Source: Dethiobacter sp.
GTDB taxonomy: Bacteria; Bacillota; Dethiobacteria; Dethiobacterales; Dethiobacteraceae
DNA: 33,492 bases
Direction of reading: 5' to 3'
Assembly: GCA_018335875.1 (NCBI GenBank)
Contig: JAGXRN010000047.1
Location: 1-33,492, forward strand
A program made the position numbers and the translations under genes. Below, in pieces: positions 16,240-24,569 of this stretch (position 1 is the stretch's first letter; every line of letters begins with the position of its first letter). The notes under the pieces were generated by a model. It was not told where the DNA came from. It made no database searches and was given only the letters and a program-made list of their open reading frames with translations.

Positions 16240-17118
16240 ATGTTGAATAAGGATACAGTTATTGGATTCATTGGGACCGGCGTTATGGGTAAAAGTATGG
16301 TTCAGCACCTACTACGGCAAGGTTACCGGGTTCTAGTCTATAACAGGACGAAAGCCAAAACCGGGGATTTGCTGGAAGCAGGGGCAGTTTGGGAAGATAC
16401 GCCGGCAGCAGTAGCCTCTAAGGCCACGGTAACCATAACGATGGTGGGTTTTCCGGCGGATGTCGAGGAGATCTATTTAAATGAGGAAGGGATTATAAAT
16501 AACTGTCAGCCGGGCTCCTACTTAATTGACATGACCACATCAAGCCCCGCGTTGGCTGTAAAAATCTACGAAAAAGCCAAAGCCAAAGGGGTTTTTGCAT
16601 TGGACGCCCCGGTCTCAGGGGGGGATGTGGGAGCCAGGAATGCTACTTTGACCATTATGGTGGGAGGGGACGAGGAAGCCTTCCATGATGTAGAGCCAAT
16701 CCTAAGAATCCTTGGGAATAATGTGATTTTGCAAGGTGGGGCAGGGGCAGGGCATCATACTAAAATGTGCAATCAGATCGCCATCGCTTCCAATATGATG
16801 GGAGTGTGTGAAGCCATTGCCTACGCAAAAAAGGCCGGCCTGGACCCGTCCCGGGTTCTTCAGAGCATAGGGACAGGGGCAGCGGGGAGTTGGTCCTTAA
16901 ATAATTTAGCTCCCAGAATGATGGCCGAAGACTTTGCACCGGGCTTTTACGTCAAGCACTTCATCAAGGATATGAAAATTGCCCTGGATGCGGCGAAAGA
17001 AATGGGCATACCCATGCCAGGGCTGGAGTTGGCAAAAAAACTTTACGATGAATTGGCATCCAGCGGTGGGAACGACAGCGGGACCCAGGCATTGTATAAA
17101 TTATATTGCCAGGAGTAA
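16240..17118 (+). CDS. NAD(P)-dependent beta-hydroxyacid dehydrogenase (3-hydroxyisobutyrate/tartronate semialdehyde reductase type)
   Basis: A 292-residue protein. The N-terminal Rossmann motif is VIGFIGTGVMGKSM (GxGxMG), followed by VYNRTKAK, the substrate-binding DAPVSGGDVGARNATLTIMV and the catalytic-Lys region GAGHHTKMCNQI (family Lys in the HxxK/KMCNN context). It ends with the helical dimerisation domain. Length is typical for the family (about 290-300). The sequence does not separate HIBADH, tartronate-semialdehyde reductase and succinic-semialdehyde reductase activity. The SD (AGGAAGGG) is somewhat distant. A strong terminator follows directly. Confidence 0.9.
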   Translation: MLNKDTVIGFIGTGVMGKSMVQHLLRQGYRVLVYNRTKAKTGDLLEAGAVWEDTPAAVASKATVTITMVGFPADVEEIYLNEEGIINNCQPGSYLIDMTTSSPALAVKIYEKAKAKGVFALDAPVSGGDVGARNATLTIMVGGDEEAFHDVEPILRILGNNVILQGGAGAGHHTKMCNQIAIASNMMGVCEAIAYAKKAGLDPSRVLQSIGTGAAGSWSLNNLAPRMMAEDFAPGFYVKHFIKDMKIALDAAKEMGIPMPGLELAKKLYDELASSGGNDSGTQALYKLYCQE

Positions 17119-17124
17119 CCGCAC

Positions 17125-17163
17125 AGGGCAAGGGACAGTGAGACTGTTCCCTTGCCCTTTTTA
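17125..17163 (+). terminator. Intrinsic terminator after the hydroxyacid dehydrogenase
   Basis: AGGGCAAGGGACAGT (17125-17139) pairs with 17143-17158 (one bulged T, 3-base loop), followed by a T-run. Confidence 0.9.
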
Positions 17164-17261
17164 TAATGCAGAACGGGCAGGATATTTCTAAAATTATGCA
17201 GAAACAATATGCAAGACAAACTGCATCTAATGCCTGTACTATAAACTGGAGGTAAAAAATC

Positions 17262-19185
17262 ATGGAAAAGAGCGAAAACTGCCACAGCCCGCAGGGGCCA
17301 AAAGAAGCATCAAGTTTTACCAAAGAGGCCAACCGCGCCGTTTTTAACGACAAAGTCCTGCCTTGGGATGATAAGAGCGATTTTGAAAATGCCCGGCAGG
17401 GATTCGTGACTAAAGATTTTCCCCTTGTCATAACAGGGCAAAGCGGCAAGACGGTTTTTGACATGGAAAGATACACTGAGTTCATAAAACCGGCTTTCCC
17501 TGCTCCCGATACAGTAAACTCCAGCCTCTGGCGCCACGCCCGGCTTAATACCAACGCGGGCCTATTTAAAATAACTGATTGCCTCTATGAGGTGCGGGGC
17601 TACGATATGGCCAACATGGCAGTTATGGAAGGAGAGACCGGCTACATTATTCTGGACGCCCTTACCTACACCGAAGCATCCCGTGCTGCCATGGAACTTG
17701 TTTACACAACCCTTGGGAAAAAGCCCATAAAAGCTGTTGTCATCGGGCATTCTCACGCCGACCACTTCGGTGGAATCTGTGGTATTACCGGTGCCTCGGC
17801 TGTAAAAAGCGGTGAAGTGAAAGTGATTGCTCCCTGGGGCCTTGAAGCGTCTGCACTCAGTGAAAATGTGCTTGCCGGTCCGGTCATGCTCAGGCGCGCC
17901 GCTTACCAGTTTGGGGATACCCTGCCTGTGGGGCCCACAGGCGTGATTGACTGCGGCCTGGGCAAAAGAATGCCGGGGGGAGGAGGGACTGTGTCTTTTC
18001 TTAGTCCCAGCGACTCCATAACACATACCGGCCAGGAGATGACAATCGACGGCATAAAGTTTATCTTCCAGATGGCCCCCGACTCCGAGGCTCCTGCCTC
18101 CATACAGGCATACCTCCCCCGGTTTAAAGCTCTCTGGTTTGGTGAGAATGTAAACTACACAAACCACAACCTCTGCCCGATACGCGGAACACTGACACGG
18201 GACGCCAAGAAATGGGCCGGTTATATCAATGAAATGATTGAACTATTCCCCGAGGCCAAAATAGCCTTTGGCTCTCACTTCTGGCCTGTCTGGGGCAAAG
18301 ATGAGGTTAGAAATCTACTGACAAAGCAGCGGGACCTTTACAAGTTCACTCACGACCAGACACTGCGCCTGGCATACAGGCGCGGAGATTGCAGAGATGC
18401 TCACCCTCCCCCACAGCCTTGCCTCAGAATGGTTTAACCGCGACTACTACGGAACGCTAAAATTTAACATCCGCTCCACCTACACCAGGTATTTGGGCTG
18501 GTATGACGGAAACCCGGCAAATCTTGACCCTCTGCCGCCGGAGGAGACATCCAGGCGGCTTGTTGCCAACATGGGTGGCCCACCAGCAGTAATAGCCAAG
18601 GCCAAAGAGGCTTTTGCCTCAGGAGATTATCGCTTGACAGCTCAACTTTTAAATTATGTTGTATTCGCCGAGCCGGACAATGCCGAGGCCACAAACCTCA
18701 TGGCCGATGCCTTGGAGCAGCTTGGCTATCAACAGGAGTCCTCAACATGGAGGAATTCTTACCTGACAGGCGCCCAGGAACTGAGAAGCAGTAAAGAAAT
18801 AAGAACCGGTCGCAATCCCCGGGCCATCTATTTTGGCATGAACGAGCAAGATCTGTTTGATTTCCTCGCAGTACGCCTGAATTGCTCCCAGGCTGACGGC
18901 AAGGTTATCAAATTAAACTGGACATTCCCCGACAGAAACTCAAACTACTTAATGACTGTTGAAAACTCAGTCCTTAACTATACAAAAGGGAAAGAAGCCC
19001 CTGATGCAGATGTTTCACTCACCCTTTGCCACGTTGATTTCATCAGGTTGATGTTCCTTGGCATATCTTTGGATCAACTCATCGATTCCGGCGAAGTTAA
19101 GCTTCTCGGGAGCAAAGATAAGCTCGATGAATTCCTTGGGCTGTTTGACACATTCGGGGGCAACTTCAATATAGTGCTTCCATAG
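17262..19185 (+). pseudogene. Alkylsulfatase (SdsA1-like metallo-beta-lactamase fold), frameshifted
   Basis: Two overlapping frames together cover a full alkylsulfatase of about 640 residues. Frame 1 (17262 to about 18380) has the MBL metal site HSHADH (H163-x-H165-x-D167-H168), the GSHFWPVWG segment and QTLRLA. Frame 2 (to 19185) resumes with AEIAEMLTLPHSLASEWFNR, YYGT and LGWYDGNPANL, and ends in the SCP2-like C-terminal domain (VSLTLCHVDFIRLMFLGISL). A small frame-changing lesion lies at about 18378-18390, inside what should be a continuous helix. The enzyme hydrolyses linear alkyl sulfates such as dodecyl sulfate. No signal peptide is seen. SD GGAGGT precedes ATG 17262. It could be a sequencing error rather than a true pseudogene. 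Confidence 0.88.
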
Positions 19186-19296
19186 CAGTATGCCATATAA
19201 CGATAGCGGCTGTCTTGAAATTTTTGTGCAACAACTCAAAGAAAAAGCTCTTGCAGATTTAGCACACTAAAACAACTTTTACCTCAGAGCCTCATA

Positions 19297-19305
19297 TGTT
19301 ATAAT
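19297..19305 (+). promoter_or_regulatory. Extended -10 promoter of yqeG
   Basis: TGTTATAAT (19297-19305) is an extended -10 element 28 bases before the yqeG start; the -35 is poor. Confidence 0.5.
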
Positions 19306-19332
19306 AAGCGCAGACTTGCTTAGAGGTGAGAT

Positions 19333-19848
19333 ATGTTTAATAAGCTAAGGCCCGACCAAATGGTGGACTCCATCTATGATATCGACTATCTGAAGCTGGC
19401 GGAGCACGGAATCAAAGGCGTTATCGCTGACCTGGACAATACACTCATTCCCTGGGATACAGATGAAATCAGCCAGGACCTCCTCAACTGGGTAGACGCT
19501 CTAAAGTCAGCCGGCCTTAAACTGGCCATCCTCTCCAACAGCTTTTCGCTTTCACGCGTAGAGAACATGTCCGCAAAACTTGACATTTTTGCCGCTTCAA
19601 AAGCCATCAAACCCCGCCGTGGCGGTTTCCGCAACATAGCAGCACATTTTGGCCTTTCCCCCAACCAAATGGCTGTGATAGGAGACCAGCTGTTCACAGA
19701 CATACTCGGCGGCAACCGGGCAGGCATGCACACCATCTTGGTTCTCCCTCTCAGCAAAGCAGAATTCATCGGCACCAAACTGATGAGGCTCCTGGAGAGG
19801 TTCTTTCTTTCCCGCCTCAAAATAGACCGTAAAAAAACAGGCACATAA
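19333..19848 (+). CDS. yqeG: YqeG-family HAD-IIIA phosphatase
   Basis: A 171-residue protein with HAD motif I GVIADLDNTLIPWD, motif II LAILSNS, motif III Lys in AIKPRRGGF and motif IV VIGDQLFTDILGGNRAG. This matches YqeG, related to phosphatidylglycerophosphate phosphatases (PTPMT1/GEP4-like group), so a role in phospholipid synthesis is possible; the Bacillus gene sits with ribosome-assembly genes, which are not present here. SD GAGGTGAG precedes the ATG. All HAD motifs are intact. Confidence 0.93.
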   Translation: MFNKLRPDQMVDSIYDIDYLKLAEHGIKGVIADLDNTLIPWDTDEISQDLLNWVDALKSAGLKLAILSNSFSLSRVENMSAKLDIFAASKAIKPRRGGFRNIAAHFGLSPNQMAVIGDQLFTDILGGNRAGMHTILVLPLSKAEFIGTKLMRLLERFFLSRLKIDRKKTGT

Positions 19849-19893
19849 AAAATTTCACCCGCGCCAATACTACCCATAAAGGGTGGTGTTGCC

Positions 19894-20043
19894 GTGGATA
19901 CACTGGAAAGATTAAAAGAAGCCTACCAGGAAGCTAAAAAACAACTTGGCGACAACGCAAAGCTCAGCGACATCCGAGTCAACGTCCAAACAGGTGATTT
20001 CAGTTTCATCTGGGACAAGCCAGACAAAACTGTCAAAGAATAA
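19894..20043 (+). CDS. Small hypothetical protein (49 aa)
   Basis: A GTG-started frame encodes DTLERLKEAYQEAKKQLGDN followed by KLSDIRVNVQTGDFSFIWDK. It has a helix-then-strand layout, a GGGTGGTG purine stretch upstream, and an intrinsic terminator right after the stop, all of which support a real small gene, possibly in the yqeG transcript (gap 45 bases). No family is recognised. Confidence 0.5.
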   Translation: MDTLERLKEAYQEAKKQLGDNAKLSDIRVNVQTGDFSFIWDKPDKTVKE

Positions 20044-20068
20044 GTCACATACACATGTGGCTTTTTTT
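20043..20068 (+). terminator. Intrinsic terminator
   Basis: AGTCACAT-ACAC-ATGTGGCT stem-loop (8 bp, one G-T pair) followed by T(6). Confidence 0.8.
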
Positions 20069-20186
20069 ATCGTCAAGCGAAATTATATCATTCCAAAAAA
20101 ATTGGTAATTTCTGCAGGAAATCGCTAGAAATTTGGCGAAAGATTGTACTGATAACAAAAATTATATAGAATGCCGGAGGCGTAGC

Positions 20187-21950
20187 ATGACTTTACGTAA
20201 ACGGTTAATGCTGATAATTTCTATTACGTTCTTTTTACTGATGATAATTCATTATATTGTTTTTAATATTTTTATTGTGAGCAGTATGATTGAACCTAAT
20301 TTTAGGCGCGACCTGATACTTACTATTTTTTTAATAGGCCTTATCTACTACCTGATTATGCTTGTATCAATCGATAGGGTGGTCCTGGCCAAACTGACAA
20401 GACTGATTGGAAGTATAAAAAAGGTTGCTGAGAGCGGTGACATAACAGAGTTCCTGGAAGTGAGCGACAGTGAAGACGAGCTATCTTATCTCGGCTACAA
20501 CATAAACATAATGTTGGAAAAACTCGATTATTCCCGCTATCTCATAGTACAAAGAGAAGCAAGGATACGCTTGATTACCGATAACATGTCTGACATGATT
20601 TGCCAGATTGACATGGAAGGAGTACTTGAGTATGTGAGCCCTTCTCATAAAATTCAACTTGATTATGAACCTATGGATATGGTGGGGAAAAAAATAGTAG
20701 ACTTTGTGCACAGTGATGACCGGGACAGGATTAAGGCTATACTGCAGGAAGCTATTACGACACTATCGCCGCAAAGATGCGAGTATAAGTGCAGGCACGC
20801 AGGTGGCCATTACATCTCGGTAGAGACCATAAGTAAACTTATCTTCAATGAGCAGGGCGACCCTGTGGGGATGATTTTAAGCAGCCGCGACATCACCGAG
20901 CGCAAACAAATGGAAGAGCAGCTAAAATACATGAGCCTTCATGACTCTCTTACAGGCCTGTTTAACCGCACCTATTTCGAACAGGAAATGCAACGTTTAA
21001 GTAAAAGCCGTTATGAACATGTTGGCTTAATTATCTGCGATGTGGACAACCTTAAATTTTATAACGATAGTCTTGGCCACAGCACTGGTGACAAAGTACT
21101 TAAGACCGCTGCAGACATAATTAAAAGAAGCTTCAGAGAGGGAGATGTGGTAGCACGCATTGGCGGAGACGAATTTGCCGTACTGCTGCCGGGAAGCTGT
21201 CACAAAATGGTTGAAAGTGCCTGCCAAAGAATACGTGAGACAATGGCAGAATACAATTCTACAAAGACCCAACTACCCCTTAGCATGTCAATGGGGTTTG
21301 CAGTATGCAATCCGCTGCATACTGACAGACTTTTTAAAGAAGCTGATAATTACATGTATAGTGAAAAACTTCATAATAGCCAGGATATACGCAGTGCCAC
21401 TGTACAGATTATGATGAAATCTCTGATCACAAGAGGCCTTATTGACGAGGGGCACGCTGACCGCCTGCAGTCACTGGCAGCCAGTTTGGCAGAGGCAGTG
21501 GGCCTACCGGAGAATAGGGTTGCCAATCTTCGTCTTTTAGCGCAGTTTCACGACATCGGCAAGGTTGGCACTCCTGACCGAATCCTTCTTAAAAAAGGAC
21601 GGCTCACCGAAGAAGAAGCAGCAGAAATGCGGCAGCACTGTGAAATCGGCTACCGTATCGCCCTTTCCACACCGGATCTTGTGCCCATAGCCGACTGGAT
21701 CCTCAAGCAACATGAGTGGTGGAACGGCCAGGGCTATCCCAAAGGCCTGGCAGGCACAGATATCCCCCTGGAGTGCCGCATCCTCTCCATTGCCGATGCC
21801 TATGAAGCCATGGCCAGTATCCGTACTTACAGTGAGGCCATGTCACAGGAAACGGCCCTGGAAGAAATTAAAAGTTACTCAGGCAGCCAGTTTGACCCGG
21901 AGTTGGTGGAAAAATTCCTGCAGTTGTCGCAAGAAGGCCACCTGGAATAA
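20187..21950 (+). CDS. PAS-GGDEF-HD-GYP cyclic-di-GMP enzyme
   Basis: A 587-residue membrane sensor. Two N-terminal TM helices (about residues 5-30 and 45-65), a HAMP-like linker and a PAS domain (about 130-250) are followed by GGDEF, with RIGGDEF at 325-330, the I-site REGD (317-320) exactly five residues upstream and DSLTGLFNR at the start of the domain. An HD domain (H455-D456, HDIGKVGTPD) follows, with the GYP segment QHEWWNGQGYP (509-518). The cyclase site is intact. The HD-GYP part has Q for the first His of HHE and N for D, so phosphodiesterase activity may be altered. Start ATG 20187 has GGAGG at 6 bases; the longer ORF from 20133 lacks an SD. It lies upstream of the SARP gene and of c-di-GMP riboswitches, so it is a likely local source or sink of the signal. 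Confidence 0.93.
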   Translation: MTLRKRLMLIISITFFLLMIIHYIVFNIFIVSSMIEPNFRRDLILTIFLIGLIYYLIMLVSIDRVVLAKLTRLIGSIKKVAESGDITEFLEVSDSEDELSYLGYNINIMLEKLDYSRYLIVQREARIRLITDNMSDMICQIDMEGVLEYVSPSHKIQLDYEPMDMVGKKIVDFVHSDDRDRIKAILQEAITTLSPQRCEYKCRHAGGHYISVETISKLIFNEQGDPVGMILSSRDITERKQMEEQLKYMSLHDSLTGLFNRTYFEQEMQRLSKSRYEHVGLIICDVDNLKFYNDSLGHSTGDKVLKTAADIIKRSFREGDVVARIGGDEFAVLLPGSCHKMVESACQRIRETMAEYNSTKTQLPLSMSMGFAVCNPLHTDRLFKEADNYMYSEKLHNSQDIRSATVQIMMKSLITRGLIDEGHADRLQSLAASLAEAVGLPENRVANLRLLAQFHDIGKVGTPDRILLKKGRLTEEEAAEMRQHCEIGYRIALSTPDLVPIADWILKQHEWWNGQGYPKGLAGTDIPLECRILSIADAYEAMASIRTYSEAMSQETALEEIKSYSGSQFDPELVEKFLQLSQEGHLE

Positions 21951-21960
21951 TGCTATGACT

Positions 21961-21992
21961 ATGTAGCTTTTAATGTACAGTAAAAGCTACAT
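21961..21992. terminator. 11-bp hairpin after the GGDEF/HD-GYP gene
   Basis: ATGTAGCTTTT (21961-21971) pairs perfectly with 21982-21992. The T-tract is weak, so it may be a terminator or an mRNA 3' stabiliser. Confidence 0.5.
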
Positions 21993-22178
21993 ATTTACTA
22001 AATTAAAAACCGACACAATTGGAAAAGTATTATAAAATACTGACAAAAAATTACTTTGCAAAGAAGGAATTCTCAGTTTTATGTAGAATCAAGAACTTAA
22101 TATGAAAAAAAATAGGGTCCTAGTGAAAATGCGCGAAATATAAATAAGAATCATTTAGTACGAGGGGAGAAGCATTTT

Positions 22179-23429
22179 ATGAATTCCCGCCTGCAGCCAA
22201 ACCTAAATCCTAATAATGAACGCCTTAAAATTTTCACTTTGGGCAGATTTCTGGTGAGATGCGGTGAGAATTCGCTATCCGAGCAGGCCAATCGTTCATA
22301 CAGGCTTTGGGATCTTTTTAAATACCTGATTACATACCGGGACAAAGATATTCTTCCCGAGGTGATTCTGGAAACTCTCTGGCATGAACAGGAGTATTCA
22401 GACCCCAAGCGTGCACTGCGCACTCCAATCTACCGCCTCCGACAGATTTTGTCTGAGGGGAACGATTGCTGTGCTAACAGCAGTTTTATTACCTTTTCCC
22501 AAGGCTGCTACAAATGGGATACCAGCACAAACTATTGGCTTGATGTGGAAGAATTTGAAGTGCTCTGCAACGAGGGAAACCTGCTGGCGGAAAAGAATCC
22601 CGACGAAGCGGTGGTTATTTTAAGAAGTGCAGTGTCACTGTATAAAGGTGAATATCTACCTGAATGCTCGTATCACGAGTGGGTATCTGCCGTTAGAAAT
22701 TACTATCGCCGTATCTATCTGCAAAGTGCCCTTCTGCTTATTAAACTGCTTAAGGAAATGGGCAGGCATCCTGAAATTATAGAATTATGCGAAAGTGTTT
22801 TTTTGATAGAGCCCTTTGAAGAGGATTTTCATCTGAATTTTCTCTGGGCACTTCTGGCGGAAGAAAAAAAGAAAGAGGCTCGTACCCATTATGAATACGT
22901 AACATCTCTTTTTTACCGGGAACTCGGTGTTAAGCCATCGGCTTCAATGCGGGAAATTTACAGATCGCTAAAAAACGAAAATGAAACTGTCGAGCTCGAT
23001 CTAACAGTCATCCAGGAAAGCCTAGCGGACAGGCAGGACTCAGGCAGTGCTTTTTTCTGCGACCGGGACATTTTCCGATACCTGTATAAAATTGAACGGA
23101 GAAGAATGGAAAGATCCGGTCAGGTTGTTTTTCTCTGCTTGCTCACACTGGCTACTGCCGAGTATATGACTCCTCATCAAAGACAGCTCAAAGAGGCAGC
23201 CGATATGCTGACCGACCAGCTCTTAAACAGCCTTCGTAAAGGAGATATCGTTACTCGTTGGAATGATTCTCAGTTTCTTCTTTTATTGCCTGGTCTAAGC
23301 CTGGAGCAGGGTGAAAAGGTAATGCAGCGCATAACTCATGAGTATAGTAGAAAATCTCCCACAGACGTAAAGCTGTACAACAAGCTTCAGCCACTGCTTC
23401 CCCTGGCCACTCAACTAAGAATTTATTAA
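22179..23429 (+). CDS. SARP/BTAD transcriptional activator with degenerate GGDEF-like domain
   Basis: A 416-residue regulator. Residues about 14-105 form a winged-helix OmpR/SARP DNA-binding domain (RLKIFTLGRFLVRCG, SDPKRALRTPIYRLRQIL). Residues 115-265 form a BTAD helical domain (YWLDVEEFEVLCNEGN, LYKGEYLPECSYHEWV, ARTHYEYVTSLFYRELGVKP). The C-terminal 110 residues resemble a GGDEF fold in which the active site is NDSQF (362-366) instead of GGDEF, but RKGD (353-356) is kept at the I-site position. SARP proteins bind 11-bp-spaced heptamers and recruit RNA polymerase; such repeats occur at 23946-23985. It probably activates the fibre operon. SD GAGGGGAG precedes the ATG. Confidence 0.85.
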   Translation: MNSRLQPNLNPNNERLKIFTLGRFLVRCGENSLSEQANRSYRLWDLFKYLITYRDKDILPEVILETLWHEQEYSDPKRALRTPIYRLRQILSEGNDCCANSSFITFSQGCYKWDTSTNYWLDVEEFEVLCNEGNLLAEKNPDEAVVILRSAVSLYKGEYLPECSYHEWVSAVRNYYRRIYLQSALLLIKLLKEMGRHPEIIELCESVFLIEPFEEDFHLNFLWALLAEEKKKEARTHYEYVTSLFYRELGVKPSASMREIYRSLKNENETVELDLTVIQESLADRQDSGSAFFCDRDIFRYLYKIERRRMERSGQVVFLCLLTLATAEYMTPHQRQLKEAADMLTDQLLNSLRKGDIVTRWNDSQFLLLLPGLSLEQGEKVMQRITHEYSRKSPTDVKLYNKLQPLLPLATQLRIY

Positions 23430-23457
23430 GGAAAACCCACGGCTTCCCTGTTTAGTT

Positions 23458-23827
23458 TCACCCTGCAGACGATACAATCTGTACCGTTAATACTTTAAGT
23501 ACAGAGTCACGTTTAAAAAATTGCCTTTGTTTAAAGCCGTTTACCCGTACACTTGTACCGGTGGCGGCTTTAAGTTTTTCATTAACTTCTTTGTTTGCCG
23601 GAACTACTCTAAACTGTTCTGCTGTTTCATTGTCTATACAGTACTCTAACTCATAATATTTGTTTTTTTCGTTTTCAGTGAGAATCCCGCTGATAGAGAT
23701 GGCTGCACTGCGCTCATTTAATCTCAGTGCTATTATAGTTGCCACTACCTGCACAAATATCAATAGCACAACTGTTATTATTACAAGGCGCCCCCCCAGA
23801 AGTTTTAATTATGCTTTTTAACTCCAT
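23458..23827 (-). pseudogene. Membrane-anchored small protein, disrupted at a G7 tract
   Basis: On the - strand, ATG at 23825-23827 has a strong SD (GGGAGG, 23834-23839) and begins MELKSIIKTSGG. At C(7) on the + strand (23791-23797) one base too many shifts the frame. With six G the protein continues RLVIITVVLLIFVQVVATII (TM helix) and the domain from ERSAAISISGIL to TVQIVSSAG, stop at 23458, about 122 residues in all. The extracellular domain is beta-rich with OB-like spacing (TGTSVRVNGFKQ); no family is recognised. It is divergent from the fibre operon. The frameshift may be sequencing error, decay, or phase variation. Confidence 0.6.
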
Positions 23828-23945
23828 TATTAACCTCCCGCGAAATTTTCAGTTTTTAGTTTACCGTAAGTGCATGAAGTAATTTTATTTAATTCGCTAA
23901 AAAAGAAAATTATCCTTTGTCTCTGGCAAAAATGTTAAATTATTC

Positions 23946-23985
23946 TTGTGACTGAATTGTGACTTCAGTGTGACTCAAATGATAC
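23946..23985 (+). promoter_or_regulatory. SARP-type operator: four heptamers at 11-bp period
   Basis: TTGTGAC (23946), TTGTGAC (23957), GTGTGAC (23968) and a weaker ATGATAC (23979) recur exactly every 11 bp, separated by 4-bp spacers. SARP regulators bind such heptads on one helix face overlapping the -35 region. A -10-like TATTAT (23996-24001) lies 10 bp after the last heptad and there is no consensus -35, as expected for an activator-dependent promoter. Confidence 0.7.
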
Positions 23986-24038
23986 TCAAGGATGTTATTA
24001 TAAATTATATTTTCTACCTTTATATAAGGGGAATGTGT

Positions 24039-24536
24039 ATGTTTTATGCAAAAAAAAATACGCGCAACATATCTGCAGATTTTATAGTCCGTGTTAGTTC
24101 CGTACAGAATGCTACCTGGCAGGGAAAAATTGAACATATTCAGTCGGGGCAAGCCCAGCTTTTTCGTAGTTTTCTGGAAATGTTGTTTTTGGCGCAAGAG
24201 AAGCTTGACACGCTTGGCTACCCTCAGCCTGACACAGAATTACGTTCCTGGTCGAACAAAAAGTATAATTATCTTTCCAGGGGAGGAAAAACAGAAATGG
24301 CTAACTGTAATGAACAAGAAGTATCTCTTCCGGTTGGTGGGTTGTCTTTTTTAATCAGGGTTCAGTTTCGACAGAATTCTACCTGGCAGGGTACAGTTCA
24401 GTGGTTGGACAAAAAAAAGACCAGGCCTTTTCGCAGCCTGCTGGAGCTAGTTAATTTAGTCAACGAAGCAATAAATGATAATGCAGAAGTTACACCGGAA
24501 CCTCGTATGTGGACTGAAAAGGAATTTGTTTCATAA
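24039..24536 (+). CDS. Duplicated TWQG-domain protein (function unknown)
   Basis: A 165-residue protein made of two copies of a 55-residue unit: FIVRVSSVQNATWQGKIEHI...FRSFLEMLFL and FLIRVQFRQNSTWQGTVQWL...FRSLLELVNL, each ending in a [RS]xW motif. The shared core is F-I-R-V-x5-QN-TWQG, a strand, then an F-RS-LE helix. No signal peptide or TM helix is seen, so it should be cytoplasmic. SD AAGGGGA fits ATG 24039; upstream in-frame starts overlap the operator. It is the first gene of the SARP-controlled operon, ahead of the TapA-like, sipW and fibre genes. Not assigned to a characterised family; a regulatory or adaptor role is a guess. Confidence 0.75.
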   Translation: MFYAKKNTRNISADFIVRVSSVQNATWQGKIEHIQSGQAQLFRSFLEMLFLAQEKLDTLGYPQPDTELRSWSNKKYNYLSRGGKTEMANCNEQEVSLPVGGLSFLIRVQFRQNSTWQGTVQWLDKKKTRPFRSLLELVNLVNEAINDNAEVTPEPRMWTEKEFVS

Positions 24537-24569
24537 GCTATCTACCTGCAATGAGAGCGGGGAATTGAA

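Noticed and set aside
16964..17554. 196-codon - strand ORF across the dehydrogenase/alkylsulfatase boundary
   Set aside because: It is antisense to two recognised genes and spans a terminator.
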